Of a stretch of DNA of 9,281 nt, positions 1-6,488 are shown one piece after another. Each line of letters opens with the position of its first letter. Within the stretch, counting starts at the first letter, position 1. A program made the translations under genes and the position numbers. The notes under the pieces are model-generated. The model saw only the letters and a list, made by a program, of their open reading frames with translations, ran no database searches and was not told the DNA's origin. The DNA comes from Bacillota bacterium (GTDB taxonomy: Bacteria; Bacillota; Clostridia; Christensenellales; CAG-138), in the NCBI GenBank assembly GCA_023458615.1, contig JAEWYV010000232.1, positions 1 to 9,281 on the forward strand. The letters are read 5' to 3'.

Positions 1-104
1 TCTCCATCGGGTTGAATCGTGATGGATACCTTTGGTTCTTTCGCAAGTGCCTTTCCGGTTTCGCTTGCAATGTTGTCGATTTCAGCTTCTGTTAAATACT
101 GCAT
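1..104 (-). CDS. Start of a phage late gene downstream of the capsid gene (partial, unknown function)
   Basis: Thirty-four codons are visible before the left window edge cuts the gene; no stop is seen. The protein begins MQYLTEAEIDNIASETGKAL and is mildly acidic with an amphipathic helical start. An AGAAGGAG ribosome binding site sits just upstream of the ATG at 104, which makes the start convincing although the fragment is short. It has the orientation of the capsid gene and starts 100 bp after it. In head modules this place usually holds a small head-completion, decoration or hypothetical protein. The visible residues match no family I can name, so function is not assigned. Confidence 0.65.
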   Translation of the reverse strand, partial: MQYLTEAEIDNIASETGKALAKEPKVSITIQPDG

Positions 105-126
105 TGTGCTTTCTCCTTCTTTTTTT

Positions 127-150
127 AGGGAGAGCGTTTCCGCCCTCCCT
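127..150 (-). other. RNA hairpin with GAAA tetraloop between capsid gene and next gene
   Basis: On the leftward transcript the arms AGGGAGGGCG and CGCTCTCCCT form a 10-bp stem with one G-U pair, closed by a GAAA (GNRA-type) loop. It is followed by a run of A, not U, so it is not a standard intrinsic terminator in this direction. It lies just before the ribosome binding site of the next gene, so it could stabilise the capsid mRNA 3' end, mark a processing site or tune expression of the downstream gene. The structure is read from the sequence; the role is inferred. Confidence 0.55.
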
Positions 151-172
151 TGGTTTGGTGCAAAACGCGTGC

Positions 173-189
173 TGCGCGATAAACGCGCA
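173..189 (-). other. Short GC-rich hairpin just after the capsid stop codon
   Basis: TGCGCG and CGCGCA are perfect 6-bp arms around a 5-nt loop, 16 bp beyond the capsid stop codon. The leftward continuation is GCACGCGTTTTG, which has only a weak T run, so a terminator call is doubtful. With the tetraloop hairpin at 127-150 it makes a tandem pair of structures in the 100-bp gap after the capsid gene. That fits a partial terminator or an mRNA-stabilising element that separates abundant capsid expression from the genes downstream. Confidence 0.35.
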
Positions 190-204
190 ATTCAGAGTTT
201 TTGT

Positions 205-1416
205 TTACAGACTCACGCCGTGCTCAATCCGCACGAGCCAGAGATTGTTGAGAATCTTCGCGGTGTAGGCGGTCACCTTTGCGCCAACCGTTGCCCGCTG
301 ATCAAGCGGATCACTTGCGCCGCCGCTTCCAACGGGCTTGACGATGGTCTGGAGGCACCCTTCCCCATCTACATCGATGATGCCGTAGGCATCCGAGCCG
401 AACACCAGCGTCGCGTGGATATCCGCGCCCTTTTTCGTGCCGTTGTCCAGCGTGCCCGCGTCCTCACTATAGACAATCGTGCCCGGAGCAATCGCGGAGG
501 AGACAGCGGCGCTCAGCGTCACGGTCTTTGCCGCAGCATCCGCAGAGGAAACGGTGTGCCCCACGGAACCGATCTTGATCTTCGCGCCTGCGGTGAGATA
601 CAGCGCGGCGCTATCCGGCATGTCGGCGAGGGTGACTACTGCGCTGTTCGCGGTGTGCGCGGCAACGGCGGTGAGCACGCTCTGCGAAAACACCTTTGCC
701 TCCGTGCTCTCGACGAATACCACGCCAAAGAGTCGGCCGATCTCGCCGGAGTAAATCTGCTCGGCGTCGGAATACTTCGAAACATCCTGCCAAAGCGGAT
801 CGCTCTGCAGATCATAGGTCGCGTCCGGCGAACAGATGCAGACAAAATGCGGCTTGCGGTTGTTGCCTTCGCCGGTCGCATGGAACATACGCGCTTTCGC
901 CTTCTTGAGCGAGCGGACGGCCTTGCGAATCTCGGTAACGGTGAGCTTGTCGCTCGCTTCCAGCGCGAGGCGGTTCGTCTTGCCGTTTGCGTATTGCACA
1001 TTGGTGCCTGCGCACATCGCGTCACGCGTGATCCATTCCACGACGGTGCCGAGCTGCTCGCCGAGCAATTCCGTGCTCTCCGCAAGTACAGGATCGTAGC
1101 TTGTGAGGTCGAGCAGGTCGCTCACCTCAACATAGGCACCGTACTGTTTCACCTCCGCCTCAATCTTGCTCTGTGCGAGGCTCTGACCCGCGGGCGTCAC
1201 ACCTTCTTCGAGAACCAGCGCGTTTGTATCCGGCGTAAAGAGTTCGTATCGGCGAAACTCCACCCGCTTGCCGCTATTTCGCGGGATGCTGCGTTTCTGA
1301 CCGTAGCTGGCGTGGACGAGCCGCGTCTTGGCAATCTCCAGCAGTGCGCGGTCGTAAAACGTCTTGTTGCTGTAGGTGGTGTTTGCGGTGTTGATCGTTG
1401 TGTTGCTGTTGCTCAT
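205..1416 (-). CDS. N4-gp56 family phage major capsid protein
   Basis: This 403-residue protein is the main shell protein of the phage head. Family features run in order: the N-terminal KTFYDRALLEIA helix followed by GQKRSIPRNSGK and EFRRYE (about residues 18-57); LEEGVTPAGQ (69-78) with VKQYGAYVEVSDLLDLT (89-105); the TRDAMCAGTNV helix (130-140); and the C-terminal HATLVFGSDAYG (334-345), GGASDPLDQRATVG (365-378) and VRIEHG (395-400). Residues about 250-320 form a Thr/Ala/Val-rich, probably all-beta insertion that looks like an added domain. The start has an AGGAGG site 8 bp upstream. The gene lies 18 bp after the scaffold-like gene. The long plus-strand open frame opposite it is an antisense shadow. 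Confidence 0.93.
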   Translation of the reverse strand: MSNSNTTINTANTTYSNKTFYDRALLEIAKTRLVHASYGQKRSIPRNSGKRVEFRRYELFTPDTNALVLEEGVTPAGQSLAQSKIEAEVKQYGAYVEVSDLLDLTSYDPVLAESTELLGEQLGTVVEWITRDAMCAGTNVQYANGKTNRLALEASDKLTVTEIRKAVRSLKKAKARMFHATGEGNNRKPHFVCICSPDATYDLQSDPLWQDVSKYSDAEQIYSGEIGRLFGVVFVESTEAKVFSQSVLTAVAAHTANSAVVTLADMPDSAALYLTAGAKIKIGSVGHTVSSADAAAKTVTLSAAVSSAIAPGTIVYSEDAGTLDNGTKKGADIHATLVFGSDAYGIIDVDGEGCLQTIVKPVGSGGASDPLDQRATVGAKVTAYTAKILNNLWLVRIEHGVSL

Positions 1417-1434
1417 GTATTTTCCTCCTGCGTC

Positions 1435-1875
1435 TTAGAGTCTGGTCTTGCCGCCATCGCGGGCGGTCTTCTTCATCTGCTGCATCAGCGCACGAAAACT
1501 TTCGCTGCTCATACCTCGATAGTTCGTCGCGGCAGGTGCCGCGCTGCCACCGCGCGTACTCTTGGGCAGCGCGCTACGCTCACGGACGCGGGCACTCATG
1601 CGCTCCATGGCGTTGTTCTCCGCCTCCTCGGCTCGCTGTTCCGCCACGTAGATGCGGATGCCCGCCGCCGCGCCAAATGTGCGCATCAGCTCCGCGAGCG
1701 CCGGGTCGCTTGCCGCCTCCTCCATGTCGAATCCTTCGGGCATCTTCCCGTCCGCAATCAGCCCCGCAATCTCGTCTACCAGCGCTTCAAATTCCGGGTC
1801 GGTCTCCTGCGCATCCTGCTGCGCGGGCTTTGCGGTGTTGAGCCGCTGTGTCATCGAGTTGTATTTTTGTTTCAT
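1435..1875 (-). CDS. Probable phage capsid scaffolding protein
   Basis: This 146-residue protein is highly charged and predicted largely helical. An acidic N-terminal half (DPEFEALVDEIAGLIADGKMPE, about residues 26-47, broken here as DPEFEALVDEI and AGLIADGKMPE) leads to a charged helix rich in E, R and A (about 76-100). A flexible Gly/Ser/Ala linker follows, then a basic C-terminal helix (about 119-146, FRALMQQMKKTARDGGKTRL). Such a basic tail commonly docks scaffold to the capsid shell. Position between portal and capsid genes is the strongest support; I recognise no specific Pfam family. The ATG overlaps the portal stop as ATGA, suggesting translational coupling, and AAGGAG sits 6 bp upstream. 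A head assembly chaperone or minor head protein is the alternative. Confidence 0.72.
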   Translation of the reverse strand: MKQKYNSMTQRLNTAKPAQQDAQETDPEFEALVDEIAGLIADGKMPEGFDMEEAASDPALAELMRTFGAAAGIRIYVAEQRAEEAENNAMERMSARVRERSALPKSTRGGSAAPAATNYRGMSSESFRALMQQMKKTARDGGKTRL

Positions 1876-3494
1876 CCATTTCTCCTTACTCTTCCCGCCT
1901 GAGGCGGGTTTGTCTGTTGTCCGGCCTTAGCCTCCTGCGCCTGTTCTTTGAGCTGTTTGAGCAATTGATCCTTTCCCTCAAACACCATCAGTTCCACCGC
2001 CTGTGCGGGCGTCATAATGCCGCTTTGGAGCATTCTCAGCGCCAGCTCGTTCTGGCTCATGGCGGAGAACTTTGTCTCCTGCTGTGCTTTGACCGAAATG
2101 TAAAATTCAATCGGCAGCATGGCGTTGCCCGGCGCGCGCTTGACCAGCATCGCGCTTTCAAAGGTGCTCTCCTTCAACTCGCCGTCGATGGTTACGTTTA
2201 CCTTTCTCGTGAAAAAGTTAAACTCTCGTTCCACGTCGATTTCGAAGCGAACCGCATCACGAAAACTTTCGTGCAGCATTCGGGCGATCATGCGCGCACG
2301 CTTGTTACTCATCTCCTGCATCGCGGAGATTGCCGTAGCGGCAGTTACGCCGCCCGTTACCATCCCGCGGGAGAAGTCGTTTGCGCCGCTCTCTTGCTTG
2401 ATGCCCTCCCGAATCTTGTCGATATAGTCGATGATGTAGGCGGGCAGCGGTGGCGTGGAAAACCAGGTAACGCCGTTGAGACCTTCGCCGCGGTGCACCT
2501 CCTTGCTCCAGTCGCGCAGATCCTCGGTGTCAAATCCGCTGGCTTCGGTGACGAGTAGCTTATTGTGGCTCGCCATCAGCGCGTTCTTAAGCACGATCTG
2601 ATCGAGCTTGTCCGCATACCGTTGTTGCGTTTCAAACATATCCACGAGCCCAAGTCCAAGACAGCTGCCCTTTCGCACAAACATTTGTGTAATGATAAAG
2701 GGATACATGCCGTGTTCAAAGTAACCGTAAAACTTCGCATCGCGACTGTCGGATAGCACCTGATTGCCCGCAATCTGCGCCATGTGTACGCTGTTCGTCT
2801 CCGTCTCCGCGTCGTATTCGCGCCACCAGTATTCCAAGAAGAGCATTGCCCCGCTGCGGTCGCCGTGTAAAATTCCGTCCTCAACGGCGTCCGGTGTGCC
2901 AAATGCATCCGCCGTGAGAAATGGTGCCGCCTTGGGAAAACGGGACTCGATATATTCCCGCGTCTTAAGCGAAATTTTAAAACCCGCCCTGCTTTCCTGC
3001 ATGTCCGCTGCCAGCGGGTCAAATAGAATGCTGCGCGCATCCACCTGACGGATGAACGAGCCGCCCAGCCCGCCATTGAGTGCGTTGTCGTAGCCCACCT
3101 CTTGCACGCAATAACCGCCAACCAGCAGATCATGCACGAGCTTGCGATATTCCTTTACATAGCCGTCAGCATCGTGGTTTTGCTTGATAATGGCTTCAAT
3201 GACATGCGCAATCTCCGCGTCCTTCGGGCTTTCGGGCAAAATCACCGCCTCCGGTACACGATCCATCAGCTCCGCTTTCAGGTTTTCAATCGTGCTCTGC
3301 AAAATCGGGGTTATGGGGCGCGGCTCGTTTCGGTCGGTCTGCGGCACATCGTGCCAGTGATCCCCGCGATACATTCGTTCGCAGTTTTCCAGTCTCTGCC
3401 ATTCGGAGATATAAGCCCCGCGAAACTCGCGGAATAGCCCGTATGCCCGCTCACAGAGTGCTCGCTGTGATTGTGTTTGCTCTGTTGTCTTCAT
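1872..3494 (-). CDS. Phage portal protein (P22 gp1-like)
   Basis: This 540-residue protein should form the dodecameric ring at one head vertex through which DNA passes and to which terminase and tail bind. Signs of a P22-type portal are RPITPILQSTIENLKAELMD (about residues 59-78), the HDLLVGGYCVQEVGYD segment (121-136), RQVDARSILFDPLA (149-162), and a later conserved stretch SGANDFSRGMVTGGVTAATA followed by a long helix around NKRARMIARMLHESF. The C-terminus is Gln/Ala/Lys-rich and helical, as expected for a crown or barrel. A textbook AAGGAGG lies 8 bp before the ATG. It starts 30 bp after the large terminase gene and overlaps the scaffold gene by 4 bp. No frameshift or internal stop is present. 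Confidence 0.9.
   Translation of the reverse strand: MKTTEQTQSQRALCERAYGLFREFRGAYISEWQRLENCERMYRGDHWHDVPQTDRNEPRPITPILQSTIENLKAELMDRVPEAVILPESPKDAEIAHVIEAIIKQNHDADGYVKEYRKLVHDLLVGGYCVQEVGYDNALNGGLGGSFIRQVDARSILFDPLAADMQESRAGFKISLKTREYIESRFPKAAPFLTADAFGTPDAVEDGILHGDRSGAMLFLEYWWREYDAETETNSVHMAQIAGNQVLSDSRDAKFYGYFEHGMYPFIITQMFVRKGSCLGLGLVDMFETQQRYADKLDQIVLKNALMASHNKLLVTEASGFDTEDLRDWSKEVHRGEGLNGVTWFSTPPLPAYIIDYIDKIREGIKQESGANDFSRGMVTGGVTAATAISAMQEMSNKRARMIARMLHESFRDAVRFEIDVEREFNFFTRKVNVTIDGELKESTFESAMLVKRAPGNAMLPIEFYISVKAQQETKFSAMSQNELALRMLQSGIMTPAQAVELMVFEGKDQLLKQLKEQAQEAKAGQQTNPPQAGRVRRNG
1894..1908 (-). promoter_or_regulatory. Small perfect hairpin just before the scaffold ribosome binding site
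   Basis: CCCGCC and GGCGGG form a perfect 6-bp stem with a 3-nt loop, inside the last codons of the portal gene and immediately upstream of the AAGGAG that serves the scaffold gene. It could slow ribosomes or adjust re-initiation at the ATGA overlap. It may also be chance, given the GC-rich codons (Pro-Gln-Ala-Gly). Confidence 0.3.
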
Positions 3495-3524
3495 TTTTTA
3501 TATCCTCCTTGGGATAAAACCCGT

Positions 3525-4862
<1,338 letters not shown>

Positions 4863-4863
4863 G

Positions 4864-5262
4864 TCACTCGCTCCATCCTTCTCTGTCCTCCAGCACGATC
4901 ACGATTCTGCTCTCCTGCTCGTCCGGCGGCAGTTTTTCGCCGGTTCCGAGTTCCTCCAGCAGCTTCGCGGCAACGCTGTATTGCAGTTCGCCCAACAGCG
5001 CATGCTCTCCGATGTATCGCCCAATCCGCCGGAGCGCATCCGAGATATTTGCGCGCTCCCTGCCTTCTCCCTCCTTTCGGCCTTTTGCGAGTATCTCGGC
5101 CTGCGGTATGCCGAGGTGTTCGCTCAGGCCCGCCAGCGTATACGGTGTCTGCCGGATGGTCACGCTCCCGTTTTTCAGGGTAACGCGTTCCGCCGTCGCA
5201 TCGCATGCGGCAAAATACGCTTCGATCTTGCTCTTGAGGGATTTGGGATTGTCCGATGACAT
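4864..5262 (-). CDS. terS: Phage terminase small subunit (P22 gp3-like)
   Basis: This 132-residue protein should bind the phage packaging site and regulate the large subunit. Residues about 40-65 contain TPYTLAGLSEHLGIPQAEIL, a helix-turn-helix of the gp3/GP3_package type (compare the family pattern of a 'GLa.aLGi' turn). It is followed by helices suited to ring oligomerisation (about 70-105) and a short acidic, beta-like tail (SRIVIVLEDREGW) that may contact the large subunit. The start at 5262 has AAGGAG 9 bp upstream; an in-frame stop lies further upstream without another ATG. It is the first gene of the packaging operon and borders the host-side gap. The family assignment comes from recalled pattern and gene order. 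Confidence 0.85.
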   Translation of the reverse strand: MSSDNPKSLKSKIEAYFAACDATAERVTLKNGSVTIRQTPYTLAGLSEHLGIPQAEILAKGRKEGEGRERANISDALRRIGRYIGEHALLGELQYSVAAKLLEELGTGEKLPPDEQESRIVIVLEDREGWSE

Positions 5263-5352
5263 TCGTTCGTGCTCCTTTCTTGCGTGGCGGTGTGAAATTG
5301 AGGCTTCTTTCCTCCCGCCGCAATCATCGTAACGCAGGCAACAATATAAAAA

Positions 5353-5387
5353 TTATCGGAATTCGGTATGATTTTCTTATCGGAATT
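5353..5387. repeat. Pair of 11-bp direct repeats upstream of terS
   Basis: TTATCGGAATT occurs at 5353-5363 and again at 5377-5387, exactly 24 bp apart (a little over two helical turns), about 90-125 bp upstream of the terS start. Identical spaced repeats in a noncoding gap next to a small terminase gene suggest protein binding. Candidates are terminase recognition (cos/pac-like), an operator for the late operon, or arm sites near an attachment site. The repeats are certain; the role is not. Confidence 0.55.
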
Positions 5388-5397
5388 GATAGGGCAT

Positions 5398-5424
5398 AAA
5401 AAGACGCGCCCGTTTTAGGCGCGT
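5398..5424 (-). terminator. Leftward intrinsic terminator with no gene upstream of it
   Basis: Read leftward, ACGCGCC and GGCGCGT make a perfect 7-bp GC-rich stem around a 7-nt loop, followed after one base by five T. This is a plausible rho-independent terminator for transcription entering from the right. No leftward gene ends nearby: the ferredoxin has its own terminator 750 bp to the right. It may insulate the phage operon from host read-through, or it may be what remains of a lost gene. Confidence 0.6.
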
Positions 5425-5435
5425 GAGTTGGTCAC

Positions 5436-5464
5436 TTTTGTTCTTCAAATTGCTGTGCTATGAT
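5436..5464 (+). promoter_or_regulatory. Promoter of the lipoprotein gene (extended -10)
   Basis: TATGAT at 5459-5464 is a good -10 box and is preceded by TGC, giving the extended -10 TGnTATGAT. The -35 region is weak (TTTTGT at 5436 with a 17-bp spacer, or TTGTTC at 5438 with 15), as is usual for extended -10 promoters. Transcription from about 5471 would give a leader of about 65 nt before the lipoprotein ATG. Confidence 0.55.
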
Positions 5465-5495
5465 AGATGCTGGTAAGATTTAAGAATGATAGGTT

Positions 5496-5511
5496 TACGG
5501 CTCTTGCCGTA
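5496..5511 (+). other. Leader hairpin in the lipoprotein 5' UTR
   Basis: TACGGC and GCCGTA form a perfect 6-bp stem with a TCTT loop, about 25 nt before the lipoprotein start codon and clear of its AAGGA ribosome binding site. It has no T run after it. It could stabilise the mRNA 5' end or bind a regulator; chance formation is also possible. Confidence 0.35.
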
Positions 5512-5536
5512 TCGTTCACCCGAAAGGACTGATTTC

Positions 5537-6100
5537 ATGAAAAAGATTGTTTCTATCGCGATTGCGCTGGTGCTCATTTTCGCCTTTGCCTCCTGCAAAC
5601 AGGCTATGGATACCGCAGCGGCAAATAGCTCCGCTCCCGCGTTCACCGTTTCGCCCGAACCCACAACGCAGATACCCAACCCCATCGTAGAGGTTGAAGA
5701 CTCAACTGATTTTGATCCGCTTGGGTTTGTCATCACACCGCATCAGCAGGCAGATAGTGTAGGCTACAGCATCATCAGCAATACCGTTGCACAGATCATC
5801 TTCACGCTCGATGGCGATACCTTTACCTATCGTGCGGCTAAGACCACGGATGATATCTCCGGTGTATACGAAACATTTGACTCCCCCGCTCAAACGCAAG
5901 AACTCGTCGGCCCGGGTTTTACCGTGACCGTAACGGTTAAGACGATCAACGGTGGAGAGAATGGCGCCCTGGCGACCTGGAGTTTTGAAGATGTGCAATA
6001 TTCGTTCTATACGCCGGATAAAACCGATTTCGACGCGTTGACCGATGTGCTACTCCCAATTATCTATGTTGATCTTCCAATGGCAACCTGCTGCGGTTGA
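5537..6100 (+). CDS. Secreted lipoprotein of unknown function
   Basis: This 187-residue protein begins MKKIVSIAIALVLIFAFASC, a lipoprotein signal peptide with positive N-terminus, hydrophobic core and lipobox FASC, so Cys20 should be lipidated and anchored to the outer face of the membrane. A Ser/Pro/Thr-rich linker (about 27-45) follows, then a probable beta-sandwich (about 46-180) with TLDGDTFTYRAAKTTDDISG and GALATWSFEDVQYSFYTPDK. This resembles a common but uncharacterised lipoprotein family of gut Clostridia, from memory only. It ends oddly in MATCCG, with two adjacent cysteines. The start at 5537 is preferred over an in-frame ATG at 5486 because it has AAGGA 8 bp upstream and yields a clean signal peptide. 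It is a single gene with its own promoter and converges on the ferredoxin gene. Confidence 0.85.
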   Translation: MKKIVSIAIALVLIFAFASCKQAMDTAAANSSAPAFTVSPEPTTQIPNPIVEVEDSTDFDPLGFVITPHQQADSVGYSIISNTVAQIIFTLDGDTFTYRAAKTTDDISGVYETFDSPAQTQELVGPGFTVTVTVKTINGGENGALATWSFEDVQYSFYTPDKTDFDALTDVLLPIIYVDLPMATCCG

Positions 6101-6149
6101 GCATGCTTCTAGCGGTATGTATGATCGCGCAACGAACGCCAAAAACGCA

Positions 6150-6186
6150 AAAGGCCCGAACGGTTTTACCGTCCGGGCCTTTTTTT
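6150..6186. terminator. Bidirectional terminator shared by the lipoprotein and ferredoxin genes
   Basis: Arms at 6150-6164 and 6168-6182 (AAAGGCCCG... and ...CGGGCCTTT) give a stem of about 15 bp with a 3-nt loop. Rightward it has one A-C mismatch and is followed by a run of T (6180-6186), a strong end for the lipoprotein gene. Leftward the mismatch becomes a G-U pair, and TTTT followed by GCGTTTTT downstream supports termination of the ferredoxin transcript. Confidence 0.85.
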
Positions 6187-6194
6187 GAGATTGT

Positions 6195-6365
6195 TTACTC
6201 GGGCTTGGGCGCGCCAACCGGGCAGACGTCCGCGCAGTTACCGCAGTCGATGCACTTGTCGGCGTCGATTACGTAAATGCTGGAACCCTCGGTGATCGCC
6301 TCGGTGGGGCATTCTGCCGCGCAAGCGCCGCAGCTGATGCATTCGTCAGAAATCTTATATGCCAT
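6195..6365 (-). CDS. 2[4Fe-4S] clostridial-type ferredoxin
   Basis: This 56-residue electron carrier has two CxxCxxCxxxCP motifs, CISCGACAAECP and CIDCGNCADVCP, which together bind two [4Fe-4S] clusters. Length and internal twofold symmetry are those of small clostridial ferredoxins that serve cytoplasmic oxidoreductases such as pyruvate:ferredoxin oxidoreductase or hydrogenase. The start is placed at 6365 (MAYKISDEC) because GGAGG lies 8 bp upstream; an in-frame ATG at 6386 lies upstream of that site and would add seven residues (MDTEERI). It has its own consensus promoter and a terminator, so it is probably transcribed alone although it follows ricT in the same direction. Confidence 0.95.
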   Translation of the reverse strand: MAYKISDECISCGACAAECPTEAITEGSSIYVIDADKCIDCGNCADVCPVGAPKPE

Positions 6366-6397
6366 GATCCGTTCCTCCGTATCCAAATTTCGTAAAC

Positions 6398-6425
6398 ATT
6401 ATAACACAGCGGGATTATTCGTCAA
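6398..6425 (-). promoter_or_regulatory. Consensus sigma-A promoter of the ferredoxin gene
   Basis: Read leftward: -35 TTGACG (6420-6425), 16-bp spacer, -10 TATAAT (6398-6403). The -10 is a perfect consensus and the -35 matches at five of six positions. The transcript would start about 25-30 nt before the ferredoxin ATG. This suggests strong, largely constitutive expression. Confidence 0.85.
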
Positions 6426-6488
6426 CACAGTCTGGTGTAAAATCAGCATTACGCCACATTTTGTCCGCGTTTCCCGTAATTTTTTCCG

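Noticed and set aside
19..1902. 627-codon open frame on the plus strand
   Set aside because: It lies exactly antisense to the capsid and scaffold genes, is rich in Arg, His, Ala, Leu and Cys in the manner of a complementary-strand shadow, has no convincing ribosome binding site, and runs against every neighbouring gene.
1848..3437. Several plus-strand frames of 60-240 codons opposite the portal gene
   Set aside because: They overlap a well-supported portal gene, lack recognisable domains and have compositions typical of antisense frames in GC-rich third-position genes.
5263..5536. Possible tRNA or attachment-site core in the junction gap
   Set aside because: No cloverleaf or T-arm sequence is visible, and only one side of the element is in the window, so an att duplication cannot be shown.
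5486..5536. Upstream in-frame start adding 17 residues to the lipoprotein
   Set aside because: It lacks a good ribosome binding site and would place a charged segment before the signal peptide; the ATG at 5537 has AAGGA at proper spacing.
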